Below are positions 52,274 through 60,237 of a stretch of 64,000 nucleotides of DNA, piece by piece. The position numbers and the translations under genes were made by a program. The stretch is taken from the NCBI RefSeq assembly GCF_024343675.1, contig NZ_RJUD01000104.1, forward strand, positions 100,612-164,611. The letters are read 5' to 3'. Every line of letters begins with the position of its first letter. Within the stretch, counting starts at the first letter, position 1. Under the pieces are notes generated by a model. It saw only the letters and a list, made by a program, of their open reading frames with translations, made no database searches and was not told the origin of the DNA. Source of the stretch: Lacihabitans sp. CS3-21 (GTDB taxonomy: Bacteria > Bacteroidota > Bacteroidia > Cytophagales > Spirosomataceae).

Positions 52274-53224
52274 ATGGAAGAATCAAATAACGGAAGTAAT
52301 TCAATCATAAAAGCAGGCCTTGTATTGGCTTTAGCAGTGGCGGCAATTTTTGGATACTTGTATTTTAATGAGAAACAAGAGAATTCTCAAAACAATGTAT
52401 CTATTACTGAAAAAACAAACGAGCTTTTAAGAACCAATACCAAATTGGATTCTATTTCAGCCCAATTAGATGCTAAAATAGCCGAAATTTCAGCATTGGG
52501 AGGCCAAGTAGAAGAGTTGGAGGCTTTGAAGGCGGCATTGCAAAAAGATAAAAAGGCTTTGATGTCTTCTAAGAGTTTTGATGCCAAAGAGTATCAAAAT
52601 AAAATAAAGACTTATGAGGCTATGTTGCTTGAAAAAGATGCCGAAATAGCTAAGCTTAAAGAAGAGAATGCTGTTTTGAACAACCAAAATCAGGTATTGA
52701 ATTCTGAGAATACAGGTCTGAAATCTACAAATACGGATTTGAGAACAGCCAAAGAAGCACTTTCAGATTCAGTGTATAAAACTACGGTGCAGAATAGAGA
52801 GTTATCAGAAAAAGTTACTTTAGCATCGGCTTTAAGACCCATGAATTATACGGTGGCCGCTATAAACTCTAGAGGAAAGGAAAGAGATGGAGAAGAGTTT
52901 AAGGCTCGTAAAGTGGATAGGGTGAAAATCGCTTTCAAATTGGCTGAAAACCCTCTGACGAAAAAGGAAAATAAAACCATTTACATGAGAATGATAGACC
53001 CAACCGGCAATGTTATCTCTGATATGGCTACTGGCTCTGGAGCGTTTAGTTTTGGTGGAAGAGAGACTATTTATACTGCCAAGCAGACTGTTATGTATTC
53101 CAACTCCGGTCAAACTGTAGAGTACATTTACAACAGAGGTGCTAATTACGAAAAAGGAGCATACAAAATTGAACTTTACGCAGATGGCTTCAGAATAGGA
53201 CAAACAAGCTTTAATATCAAGTAA
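52274..53224 (+). CDS. Membrane-anchored coiled-coil protein
   Basis: A 316-residue protein with a single N-terminal membrane helix (about 12-31, IIKAGLVLALAVAAIFGYLYF) followed by a long coiled coil (about 45-195; repeated Leu/Ile heptads such as KDAEIAKLKEENAVLNNQNQVLNSENTGL). A C-terminal beta-rich domain (about 200-316) has KVDRVKIAFKLAENPLT and GAYKIELYADGFRIGQTSF. The topology suggests a periplasmic rod with a terminal domain reaching across the periplasm. Start ATG 52274: the upstream frame could start only at TTG 52217, which lies in the promoter. Function unknown; not an SMC protein, since no ATPase motifs are present. Confidence 0.78.
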   Translation: MEESNNGSNSIIKAGLVLALAVAAIFGYLYFNEKQENSQNNVSITEKTNELLRTNTKLDSISAQLDAKIAEISALGGQVEELEALKAALQKDKKALMSSKSFDAKEYQNKIKTYEAMLLEKDAEIAKLKEENAVLNNQNQVLNSENTGLKSTNTDLRTAKEALSDSVYKTTVQNRELSEKVTLASALRPMNYTVAAINSRGKERDGEEFKARKVDRVKIAFKLAENPLTKKENKTIYMRMIDPTGNVISDMATGSGAFSFGGRETIYTAKQTVMYSNSGQTVEYIYNRGANYEKGAYKIELYADGFRIGQTSFNIK

Positions 53225-53252
53225 TTTTCAGTTATTTAGCAATAAAAGTATT

Positions 53253-53282
53253 AAAAAAAGCGGTCTTAGGGTCGCTTTTTTT
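53253..53282 (+). terminator. Terminator after the coiled-coil gene
   Basis: A perfect 10-bp stem: AAAAAAAGCG (53253-53262) and CGCTTTTTTT (53273-53282), 10-base loop. Confidence 0.75.
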
Positions 53283-53296
53283 GTGTTTAAATGGAG

Positions 53297-53304
53297 TAAA
53301 TTTG
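53297..53304 (+). promoter_or_regulatory. Candidate -7 element of the PmoA-like gene
   Basis: TAAATTTG, 23 bases before the ATG at 53328. The -33 position overlaps the previous terminator and does not match. Confidence 0.35.
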
Positions 53305-53327
53305 GGTCATATTTCAACCAAAATTTT

Positions 53328-54362
53328 ATGAAAAAATACGCATTTGTTTTTTGTTTAATATCTGTAACGGCTTTTGCTCAAAAATCAGTAAAAATCACCT
53401 CATTGCCTGAGGAGAAAAAAGTAGAAGTAAAAATAGGTGGTAGTTTGTTTACCAATTATTTCTATCCTGGCAAAGATGTGCTTAAGAAAGCTGTTCTTTA
53501 CCCTGTTTTGAGTCCAAAAGGAACCTTAATCACGAGAGGCTGGCCTTTAAATCCCCGTAAAAACGAACGTATAGACCATCCGCATCATGTGGGCGTATGG
53601 CTAAATTATGAGTCGGCCAATGGTCATGATTTTTGGAATAACTCCATAGAAGTAGAAAAAGCCAAAGATCCAAGAACTTTTGGAACCATCGTACATACGG
53701 GTATAACAAAGATAAAGTCCGGTAAAAAGAAAGGGGAGTTGGTCGTTACCGCTGATTGGTTAGATAAAAACGGCAATAAGATGCTGGAAGAAACGACCCA
53801 TTTTGTGTTTGAAGGAAACGGAACATCTAACATTGTGGATAGAATTACCACTCTGAAAGCTGTCGTGGATAAGGTAGTTTTTAAAGATGTAAAAGACGGT
53901 CTGTTTGCGATTCGTCTGGCTAGAGAATTGGAATTGCCAAGTAATAAACCTGAGGTTTTTACCGATGCTGCTGGGTTGGCTACCAAAGTGCCAGTTATGA
54001 ATAATGATGGCGTAACTGGCAATTACCTCAATGCACAAGGAATAAAAGGGGAAGATACATGGAGCAAACGCTCAGAGTGGGTCACGCTGCAAGGTAATAT
54101 AGAGAAAGAGGATATTTCGGTAACCATCATAGATCACCCAACGAATATCAATTATCCTTCATATTGGCACTCAAGAGGTTATGGTCTGTTCAGCGTAAAT
54201 CCTTTGGGCGAAAAAGCATTTACTAACGGAGCAAAAGAGACCAATAAGACAATTTCAAATGGGGAAAGCATTACTTTTAAGTATCGTTTGGCCATCAGTT
54301 CAACCAAATTGAGCCCTGCGGAAATAGAGCTTATGTCGCAAAACTTCGCTAAAAGGTATTAA
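53328..54362 (+). CDS. Secreted PmoA-like (DUF6807) protein
   Basis: A 344-residue exported protein of the PmoA/DUF6807 family. Signal peptide 1-17 (VTAFA). The family signature HPHHVGVW at 84-91 and NGHDFW at 98-103 are both present, and YWHSRGYGLFSVNPLGEKAF forms the C-terminal hallmark. The fold is a beta-sandwich resembling aldose-epimerase-like sugar-binding domains; despite the name it is not a methane monooxygenase subunit. These proteins usually accompany sugar oxidoreductases in Bacteroidota; here the neighbours are unrelated. The start is ATG 53328; an upstream GTG at 53283 would lie inside the terminator and precede a proper signal peptide. Confidence 0.82.
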   Translation: MKKYAFVFCLISVTAFAQKSVKITSLPEEKKVEVKIGGSLFTNYFYPGKDVLKKAVLYPVLSPKGTLITRGWPLNPRKNERIDHPHHVGVWLNYESANGHDFWNNSIEVEKAKDPRTFGTIVHTGITKIKSGKKKGELVVTADWLDKNGNKMLEETTHFVFEGNGTSNIVDRITTLKAVVDKVVFKDVKDGLFAIRLARELELPSNKPEVFTDAAGLATKVPVMNNDGVTGNYLNAQGIKGEDTWSKRSEWVTLQGNIEKEDISVTIIDHPTNINYPSYWHSRGYGLFSVNPLGEKAFTNGAKETNKTISNGESITFKYRLAISSTKLSPAEIELMSQNFAKRY

Positions 54363-54399
54363 AAATATGTAAGTGGTAGAATAGATATTGAAAATTTGG

Positions 54400-54407
54400 T
54401 AATTTTG
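54400..54407 (+). promoter_or_regulatory. Candidate -7 element of the terC operon
   Basis: TAATTTTG (TAnnTTTG), 26 bases before the terC ATG; -33 element unclear. Confidence 0.35.
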
Positions 54408-54432
54408 TAAAAAAATTACTCACTGAACTACA

Positions 54433-55200
54433 ATGCAAGAACTATTAACTACCGCAGCACTAACTAGTGTGTTTACCCTTACTGTTTTGGAGATAATATT
54501 GGGTGTTGACAATATTATTTTTATTTCTATAATTTCGGGAAAACTACCAGCTGAAGAGCAATCTAAAGCAAGAAATATTGGTCTAATTTCAGCTATGTTT
54601 ATTCGCATAGGCCTCTTATTTGTATTGGGTTTTATTTTAGGTTTAGAAAAAGAGCTTTTTAATATTTCGGATTTTGGATTACCTATAGACGAAGGCATGA
54701 CCGGTAAGGATTTGATTTTGCTCGGTGGAGGTTTGTTTTTGTTGTATAAATCTACCTCAGAGATTCACCACAAATTAGAAGGCAAAGAGGATGATTTAGG
54801 AAATTCTAAAAAAGTTACTTCTAGTTTGACCAAGGCAGTTATCGATATTTCTGTCATAAACATAATTTTTTCTATAGACTCGATAATAACAGCCATCGGT
54901 ATGACACAAATTATTTCTGTTATGGCTGTCTCAGTAGTGTTATCAACAGTGGCCATGTTGCTTTTTGCTAAAAATGTCGGAGAGTTTGTAGATAAGCACC
55001 CAACAGTAAAAGTTTTGGCCTTATCGTTTTTGGTGATGATCGGTACTTTGTTGGTGGCAGAAGCCTTCCACGTGCATGTACCTAAGGGTTATGTTTATTT
55101 TGCTATGGCGTTTTCTTTTTTAGTAGAAATGCTCAATATCAAAATGCGGACAAACTCCAAAAAGCCGGTGAAGTTGCACACCCATGTGAAAGAAGATTAA
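54433..55200 (+). CDS. TerC-family integral membrane protein
   Basis: A 255-residue polytopic membrane protein of the TerC family, implicated in metal (Mn2+) export and tellurite-type stress. The N-terminal motif LEIILGVDNIIFISIIS and the second SVINIIFSIDSIITAIGM, each with Asn/Asp-Asp in the membrane, are the family's metal-binding repeats. About seven helices. First gene of terC-plsC-gatC (gaps of 1 base and an overlap of 11). Ion specificity is inferred from the family. Confidence 0.9.
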   Translation: MQELLTTAALTSVFTLTVLEIILGVDNIIFISIISGKLPAEEQSKARNIGLISAMFIRIGLLFVLGFILGLEKELFNISDFGLPIDEGMTGKDLILLGGGLFLLYKSTSEIHHKLEGKEDDLGNSKKVTSSLTKAVIDISVINIIFSIDSIITAIGMTQIISVMAVSVVLSTVAMLLFAKNVGEFVDKHPTVKVLALSFLVMIGTLLVAEAFHVHVPKGYVYFAMAFSFLVEMLNIKMRTNSKKPVKLHTHVKED

Positions 55201-55201
55201 T

Positions 55202-55948
55202 ATGCAAAAAAGGCGTATGGGTGTTTTTACCTACCTTTTTAATTTCTGGTGTATTGCTTGGCTAATAATTATCTTTGTGGCATTATTCCCTTTTATTTTT
55301 GCTTGTATAAAAATAAAAAGGCTAAACAGATACGGCACAAAACTCACCAATATTTGGGCAGATGTTTTTTTCTTGATTTCAGGAATGCCCGTTCAAATAG
55401 AGCATAGATTTAAGCCTGATGCAAATAATACTTATGTTTTTGTAGCTAACCATTTTTCTTATTTGGATGTTGCGGTAGGAATGAAAGTAGTCAGAAACTA
55501 TTTTTCTTACATGGGCAAAAGTTCTGTAAAAAATATCCCTTTACTGGGTTATATGTTTGCCAAACTGCACATTCAAGTAGACAGGAGCGATAAAGAGAGT
55601 CGTTCTAAATCCATGATGCGGTCAAAGAGGGCTTTGGATACAGGCAGAAGTCTTTTTATAATGCCGGAGGGCGGAATCATTAGTCATGAAATTCCGAAAA
55701 TGCATCAGCCCTTTAAAGACGGGGCTTTTTTGTTGGCAATTGGTTCTAAAGTTCCGATTGTTCCGATTACTTTCTTAAATTTGTACGAAATAATGCCTGA
55801 TAAAACGATATTTTGGGGTTTACCCAAAGTGATTGTGCATGAGCCTATTGATACTTCTATTTATTCAAAAGAAAACTTAGAGGAGCTCAAAACACGGGTT
55901 CATGAGGTTATTCAAAACGAGCTAGACGCTTATAAAAATGGAAATTGA
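55202..55948 (+). CDS. plsC: 1-acyl-sn-glycerol-3-phosphate acyltransferase (PlsC-like)
   Basis: A 248-residue lysophospholipid acyltransferase of the inner membrane, one N-terminal helix (about 12-35). Catalytic HX4D: His84 and Asp89 in VANHFSYLDV; the substrate-binding PEGG at 155-158 (FIMPEGGI) follows. It acylates lysophosphatidate to phosphatidate in phospholipid synthesis, or a related lysolipid. The end overlaps gatC by 11 bases. Confidence 0.88.
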   Translation: MQKRRMGVFTYLFNFWCIAWLIIIFVALFPFIFACIKIKRLNRYGTKLTNIWADVFFLISGMPVQIEHRFKPDANNTYVFVANHFSYLDVAVGMKVVRNYFSYMGKSSVKNIPLLGYMFAKLHIQVDRSDKESRSKSMMRSKRALDTGRSLFIMPEGGIISHEIPKMHQPFKDGAFLLAIGSKVPIVPITFLNLYEIMPDKTIFWGLPKVIVHEPIDTSIYSKENLEELKTRVHEVIQNELDAYKNGN

Positions 55949-56225
55949 CTTAGAAACGATACGAAAAATTGCTCATTTGGCTAGGCTCGAACTTAAGCCG
56001 GAAGAAGAAGAGCAGATGTCAGGCGATTTTGCCAAGATATTGGATTGGATGAATCAGTTGAATGAACTGGATACGAGTAATGTAGATCCACTGATGCACA
56101 TGCATCAAGGAGTAAACGTTTTCAGAAAAGACATTGCCAAAAACGAATTGACAAAAAAAGAGGGACTTGTAAATGCCCCTCTAAAAAATGACGATTATAT
56201 AATGGTACCTAAGGTGATGGAATAA
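55938..56225 (+). CDS. gatC: Asp/Glu-tRNA amidotransferase subunit C
   Basis: A 95-residue subunit of the GatCAB complex, which makes Gln-tRNA(Gln) and/or Asn-tRNA(Asn) by amidating misacylated tRNAs; GatC clamps GatA to GatB. Typical start MEIDLETIRKIAHLARLEL, then FAKILDWMNQLNELDTSNVDPLMH and a C-terminal ending in DDYIMVPKVME. gatA and gatB are elsewhere. Overlaps plsC, so it is translationally coupled to it. Confidence 0.95.
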   Translation: MEIDLETIRKIAHLARLELKPEEEEQMSGDFAKILDWMNQLNELDTSNVDPLMHMHQGVNVFRKDIAKNELTKKEGLVNAPLKNDDYIMVPKVME

Positions 56226-56229
56226 TCCC

Positions 56230-56775
56230 TTACAAGTTGAATACCATATTGAAGCTTAGACTTATTTTTTCGTCTGCTTTAACACCCATCAAGCCTGGAG
56301 GTTCTACCCCGTAGTCTTTCATGTTAATTTCAAATTTGCCTTCAATTTTTAAATTGTCACCTGATGCAGCTTTCTTTGCTTTTACTTCTATGGGCTTAGT
56401 AACGCCATGAAAAGTTAAATTTCCTTTGATAGTAAGCAGGTTATTTGCCTCTTGGATATTATTAGCAGAAAAGGACACATTTGGAAATTTAAGAGCTTCT
56501 AGTGCTTCTAAGGCATGAGAGTCACGGTTTGAATTGCCACTATCAAATGATTTTACAGGTACTACAACTGCCACAGCTTCTATTGCTGAGGTTTTGTCGT
56601 TATAGACTATAATACATTTATTCGCAGTAGATTTAGCATCCCAGTCGTGCATGGGGTGTTTCATGGCATATTGCACATAGGATGTCTTTTTATCAGCTTC
56701 AATTTTCTTTTTTTCTTGGGCTTTTGTTACCAAAGAAATCAGAATTAAGCCAAGGAATATGACTGTTTTTTTCAT
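56230..56775 (-). CDS. Secreted YceI-family protein
   Basis: A 181-residue exported lipocalin-like barrel. Signal peptide 1-19 (SLVTKA). YceI proteins bind polyisoprenoid or amphiphilic lipids such as ubiquinone analogues in the periplasm. Family traits: FPNVSFSANNIQEANNLLTIKGNLTFHGVTKPIEVKAK and the C-terminal KISLSFNMVFNL. It is the last of five co-oriented genes (sigma, OMP-like, Rieske, b561-like, YceI), which suggests a role in periplasmic or membrane electron transfer. Confidence 0.85.
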   Translation of the reverse strand: MKKTVIFLGLILISLVTKAQEKKKIEADKKTSYVQYAMKHPMHDWDAKSTANKCIIVYNDKTSAIEAVAVVVPVKSFDSGNSNRDSHALEALEALKFPNVSFSANNIQEANNLLTIKGNLTFHGVTKPIEVKAKKAASGDNLKIEGKFEINMKDYGVEPPGLMGVKADEKISLSFNMVFNL

Positions 56776-56844
56776 TATTGTATCTTTATTTTAACCTTAA
56801 TTGTATTTACGACTTTTAAAGAATAAAAGATGTAAAGTGTGTTC

Positions 56845-57501
56845 TCAAAACTCAAACTTAATGGTTGCAATAGCGGCAGTATATGCACCAAAAGTAGTAA
56901 AAGCAGCTGCCCGATGCCATTTTTTTATGTTTGCTGGGTTTGAGTTGCCGTCTATTTGTTGGCTTAACACATTCGTGGCAATCATACCTGAAAGATGCAC
57001 ATAGGATAATATTTTGTGCAGCTTAATATTATCGAATTTTTTGCGATTAACCATAGGAGGTGGTGCAGTGAAGCTCATCAATGCGGTGGTGATGTATCCG
57101 ATGTTTATACCTGTAGCTATTCCTTCATGCGTGTTTTTGAGTTTGTCGGTATAATTACCCGGTTTGTAAAGTCTCGAACCAACAATGCCTTGTGCCAACA
57201 TACCGGCTGCTGTGGCTAAACCTACTGCCTGATGTATTCTAAACATAGTTCGTCGTATTTTTAATTCATGCTCACGTGTTTCGTTTGTTAAAACTTTTGG
57301 AGCAATACCTACCTTTCTATACAATCCGTGCTCACCCCAAAGCATACGCTGGGTAATTAGCATTCTGTCTGGCAAAAGACTTTCAGTAGTGGAGCTTTCA
57401 TCTCTTGTGAGGTCTAATAGTAGACTATCAGCAGCTGTATTTTGAGCATGCGATACTATAGAACACACTATGAGAATTGTGCAAAAGAAATATTTAAACA
57501 T
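56845..57501 (-). CDS. Four-helix membrane protein, cytochrome b561-like
   Basis: A 218-residue protein with a signal peptide (ending SHAQ) and about four C-terminal membrane helices from residue 85. A His lies at or near the start of each helix: RIHQAVGLATAAGM, NTHEGIATGINIGY, KLHKILSYVHLSGM and KWHRAAAFTTFGAY. This is the layout of small diheme b-type cytochromes (b561/ferric-reductase-like), so heme binding is plausible but not proven. A 90-residue soluble part precedes the helices. It lies between a Rieske gene and a YceI gene on the same strand. Confidence 0.6.
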   Translation of the reverse strand: MFKYFFCTILIVCSIVSHAQNTAADSLLLDLTRDESSTTESLLPDRMLITQRMLWGEHGLYRKVGIAPKVLTNETREHELKIRRTMFRIHQAVGLATAAGMLAQGIVGSRLYKPGNYTDKLKNTHEGIATGINIGYITTALMSFTAPPPMVNRKKFDNIKLHKILSYVHLSGMIATNVLSQQIDGNSNPANIKKWHRAAAFTTFGAYTAAIATIKFEF

Positions 57502-57522
57502 GATTATGGTATGTTAATGCAT

Positions 57523-57530
57523 CAAATGTA
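57523..57530 (-). promoter_or_regulatory. Candidate -7 element before the b561-like gene
   Basis: The minus strand reads TACATTTG, 21 bases before the ATG at 57501. It lies in the 52-base gap after the Rieske gene, so the block could have an internal promoter. Confidence 0.3.
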
Positions 57531-57553
57531 CACCTTATATTTATGAATTATCC

Positions 57554-58054
57554 TCAGCTTATCTTTAAAGTATTGGCAGTGGCATCAAACGAGGCCTTGT
57601 AAACTTTTAGAGAAGATGTTGCAGGAGATATTTGAACAGACCCGTCAATTCCAAACTCTGATCCGTGGTTGCTACAAAAGAAGTCTTTTTGGTCCTTTCT
57701 GTAAGCCAATGTAGTTCCTTCGTGTGTACAAGCTTTAGAGAGTGCAACATAGGTCCCCCCAGCATTTGCGACAATCACTGCACCAATCACTGCAAATTCA
57801 CCGTCGGTAGTCAATTTAGAATAGGTGGCATTTTTTAGATCAATTGTAAAATCAATAGAAGCTCCTGTAGTTGTTCCAGTTACACCGGAGGAAGTGTTGT
57901 TTCCAGTATTACCAGTGTTTGGGTCAGGTGTAACTGTCTCTTCTTCAGAGCTACATGCACTTACTAGCCCAATGCAATAAACAGCCATTAATGCTTTTGA
58001 AGATAAACCCAAAGTTTTCAGAAACTGGCCTCTAGATTGTTTGTTCATTTCCAT
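57554..58054 (-). CDS. Rieske 2Fe-2S lipoprotein
   Basis: A 166-residue lipoprotein with a signal ending LVSAC (Cys34) and a Thr/Asn/Gly-rich linker. The Rieske cluster ligands are intact: Cys109-x-His111 (CTHEG) and Cys127-x-x-His130 (CSNHG), 15 residues between, with the following GSEFGIDGSV loop. The N-terminal SRGQFLKTLG resembles a Tat motif with one Arg missing; Rieske proteins are often Tat substrates. ATG 58048 is an alternative start. It would carry electrons in the envelope, perhaps with the b561-like protein downstream. Confidence 0.88.
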   Translation of the reverse strand: MEMNKQSRGQFLKTLGLSSKALMAVYCIGLVSACSSEEETVTPDPNTGNTGNNTSSGVTGTTTGASIDFTIDLKNATYSKLTTDGEFAVIGAVIVANAGGTYVALSKACTHEGTTLAYRKDQKDFFCSNHGSEFGIDGSVQISPATSSLKVYKASFDATANTLKIS

Positions 58055-58107
58055 AGTTCAACAATTATAGTTTTTAGATTTTTATGAATCTATCTACGGA
58101 AAACCAT

Positions 58108-59538
58108 TCATTTTGGTTGCATTATTTTTTTGGGTGCCTGTGTTTTTATATTTAAAAATAGGCCAGTGGTTAGCAATTTAACATTACCAAAACCAACATT
58201 TTTTATGGGAATTTTTACAAATGGTTCAAGTTGAACGCTCAGGAAATTGGTAAGTTTTCTTTCTATACCAAGAGACATATTTACTACTCCTGCACCAAAA
58301 AAACCGGAACTTCCTTCCCATTTTCGCCATTTTAAATTAGGGTCGGCGTCGTTTTCATAGAAATATTCGTATTTCTCATTGATCATTTTGTAATTGGTAA
58401 TGCCCAATGTGGTGTAGAGTTGGTTAGAACCTTTTTTTAGGATTTGATAAGAAAGTGAAATAGGGATATCTAACATGTCACATGTGGCTTCTACTTCTCT
58501 TAGTGGAGACGACGGTTTTCCCCATTTTACTGGCCAGGCGTAGTCTTCGGGGTATGCATCATAAAGTTTAAGAGATTTTATAACTCCAGCTCTCAAAGCC
58601 CATTTCTGACTTATTTTATAATCTAAAATAACTTGGAGGTTATAACCCAAAGGTCCAAATTCGCTTGCAACCACTTTGCTATAATCTGGCGAAAACCCGA
58701 GATTTAAAGCGAATTTTTGGAATGTGTTTGTTTTCTCTGAAGGGAGTACGGCTGAAATTTCGTTAGAAGCCGTCTGATTGACGTTTTGATTTGATTGGTT
58801 AGTTAAAATTACCACAGTGTCCTCCTTGAAATAAGCTTCTTGTGGCTGAGGTTCAGCTTTTATGGCAGCTATTTCCTTGGCACTGCCAATCTCAGATTTT
58901 TTCTCAGATATCGCTACTTGGGTCTTTTCTTCAGTTCGCTCTAAATCAGGTTTTTGGGTTGATTGAGTCTCGTTATTGATTTTTTGGGACAACAATTCAT
59001 CATTAGGAATTGTACTATTAGGAATTTGGTTGTTTTGGGTAAATTCAGGCTTTAAATTATCTTTTGCCAAAACTTGTATCGGGGCAGAGTTAGTGTCGTA
59101 TTTTTTGGCGAAATTAGTCTTCTTCTTTTCTTCTGTCTTTATTCCTGTTTGTATTTTTATTGAATTCGAATCCTTGGAATAGTCAACTTGGTTTGTAACA
59201 CTTTTTTGTTTTGTATTTTCCGCTTGAGCAATTTGTTTTTGGGTTTTATTTTCTGCTAAAGGTATATTTTTTTTGTTTTTATTTTCAAAATTTGTATGCT
59301 TAGTCTCTAGGTTTTCTTTCTTAAAATATAAAGTAGAAATAATCCCCAATGCTCCAAATATGAGTAAGGCAGCCGCTGATCTCCAAAAAATCAAAAAACG
59401 TCTTTTACGATTTTCTTCTTCCAGTTTTTCTTCCATGAGTGGCCAAGCATCGGGCCATACTTCCTCCTTATGATTTAAGGAAATATCCCTCAATGCATCG
59501 TCGAATTCCTCATCTGATATGTCGTTCCAATCTTTCAT
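58108..59538 (-). CDS. Membrane-anchored protein with anti-sigma-like N-terminus and OMP-like C-terminus
   Basis: A 476-residue protein, unlike a standard anti-sigma factor. Residues 1-48 are acidic and cytoplasmic (EEFDDALRDISLNH, then EKLEEENRKRR). One membrane helix follows at about 49-68 (FWRSAAALLIFGALGIISTLYF). Then comes a 200-residue Lys/Gln/Asn/Thr-rich disordered linker, and about residues 270-476 form a beta-rich domain (KFALNLGFSPDYSKV, WALRAGVIKSL, LSVQLEPFVKIPIKNVG) resembling outer-membrane beta-barrels (porin-like family). It overlaps the ECF sigma gene by 4 bases (ATGA), so it likely binds or controls that sigma factor. The topology could link outer-membrane events to the cytoplasm. 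Confidence 0.75.
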   Translation of the reverse strand: MKDWNDISDEEFDDALRDISLNHKEEVWPDAWPLMEEKLEEENRKRRFLIFWRSAAALLIFGALGIISTLYFKKENLETKHTNFENKNKKNIPLAENKTQKQIAQAENTKQKSVTNQVDYSKDSNSIKIQTGIKTEEKKKTNFAKKYDTNSAPIQVLAKDNLKPEFTQNNQIPNSTIPNDELLSQKINNETQSTQKPDLERTEEKTQVAISEKKSEIGSAKEIAAIKAEPQPQEAYFKEDTVVILTNQSNQNVNQTASNEISAVLPSEKTNTFQKFALNLGFSPDYSKVVASEFGPLGYNLQVILDYKISQKWALRAGVIKSLKLYDAYPEDYAWPVKWGKPSSPLREVEATCDMLDIPISLSYQILKKGSNQLYTTLGITNYKMINEKYEYFYENDADPNLKWRKWEGSSGFFGAGVVNMSLGIERKLTNFLSVQLEPFVKIPIKNVGFGNVKLLTTGLFLNIKTQAPKKIMQPK

Positions 59539-60104
59539 TGCTGTTTTATTTTGTGGGATTCTATAACTTTCAGGAAATTTCGCAGCATTTCTCGTGCTCT
59601 AGACAGGTTTGATTTTGAAGTTCCCACCGAAATATTCATCATTTTGGCAATTTCTTCATGCGAATATCCCTCAACAACATATAGGTTGAAGTTTATTTGA
59701 TAGTTTTTAGGAAGTTTTTTCGCAATCAACAACAACTCTTCGTATCCCATTTTTTGAATAGGATTAACTTCCTCATTCGGAAATGAGTAAACACTCTCAA
59801 TATCCAGATGATGATAGTGCTTGTTTTGACTTCTATATGCGTCTATTGCTGTATTTACCACAATTCTTTTTAGCCACACATTGAATGGCCTCGTAAAATC
59901 ATAAGTGTTTATTTTTAGGAATACCTTTAGGAATGCATCGTTCAGAACTTCCAGAGCTTCGTCTTTTGACTTTGAATAACGCAAACATATACTCATCACA
60001 AATCCAAAGTATTGCTTATAAAGCAATTCTTGACTCTTTCGGTCTGCTTTAAGGCATCCTTCAAGTAAGTATCTGAGCTTTTCAGACTCTGGAATTGGAT
60101 TCAT
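59535..60104 (-). CDS. ECF-type RNA polymerase sigma factor
   Basis: A 189-residue sigma-70 family, ECF-type factor. Region 2 (about 20-90): ELLYKQYFGFVMSICLRYSKSKDEALEVLNDAFLKVFLKI. Region 4 (about 130-180): LPKNYQINFNLYVVEGYSHEEIAKMMNISVGTSKSNLSRAREML, with the helix-turn-helix at the end. No extra C-terminal domain. Overlap with the next gene points to a sigma/anti-sigma pair. A hairpin-forming inverted repeat sits in its leader. Confidence 0.93.
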   Translation of the reverse strand: MNPIPESEKLRYLLEGCLKADRKSQELLYKQYFGFVMSICLRYSKSKDEALEVLNDAFLKVFLKINTYDFTRPFNVWLKRIVVNTAIDAYRSQNKHYHHLDIESVYSFPNEEVNPIQKMGYEELLLIAKKLPKNYQINFNLYVVEGYSHEEIAKMMNISVGTSKSNLSRAREMLRNFLKVIESHKIKQQ

Positions 60105-60117
60105 AGTACATCAATAG

Positions 60118-60155
60118 TTACGGAGTAGAATTGTAATGGGTTGCAATTTCCGTAA
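60118..60155 (-). promoter_or_regulatory. Inverted repeat upstream of the sigma factor gene
   Basis: TTACGGA (60118-60124) and TCCGTAA (60149-60155) with inner AATTG/CAATT arms form an imperfect hairpin ending 13 bases before the ATG. Possibly autoregulatory or an element recognised by the sigma factor. Confidence 0.35.
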
Positions 60156-60237
60156 TACCAATGTAGTTACATTAATTGGATTTTCAAATAATGGCTTGTG
60201 ATAATTATTTAAAAAGCTTAGTTTTTAGGTCTTTTTT

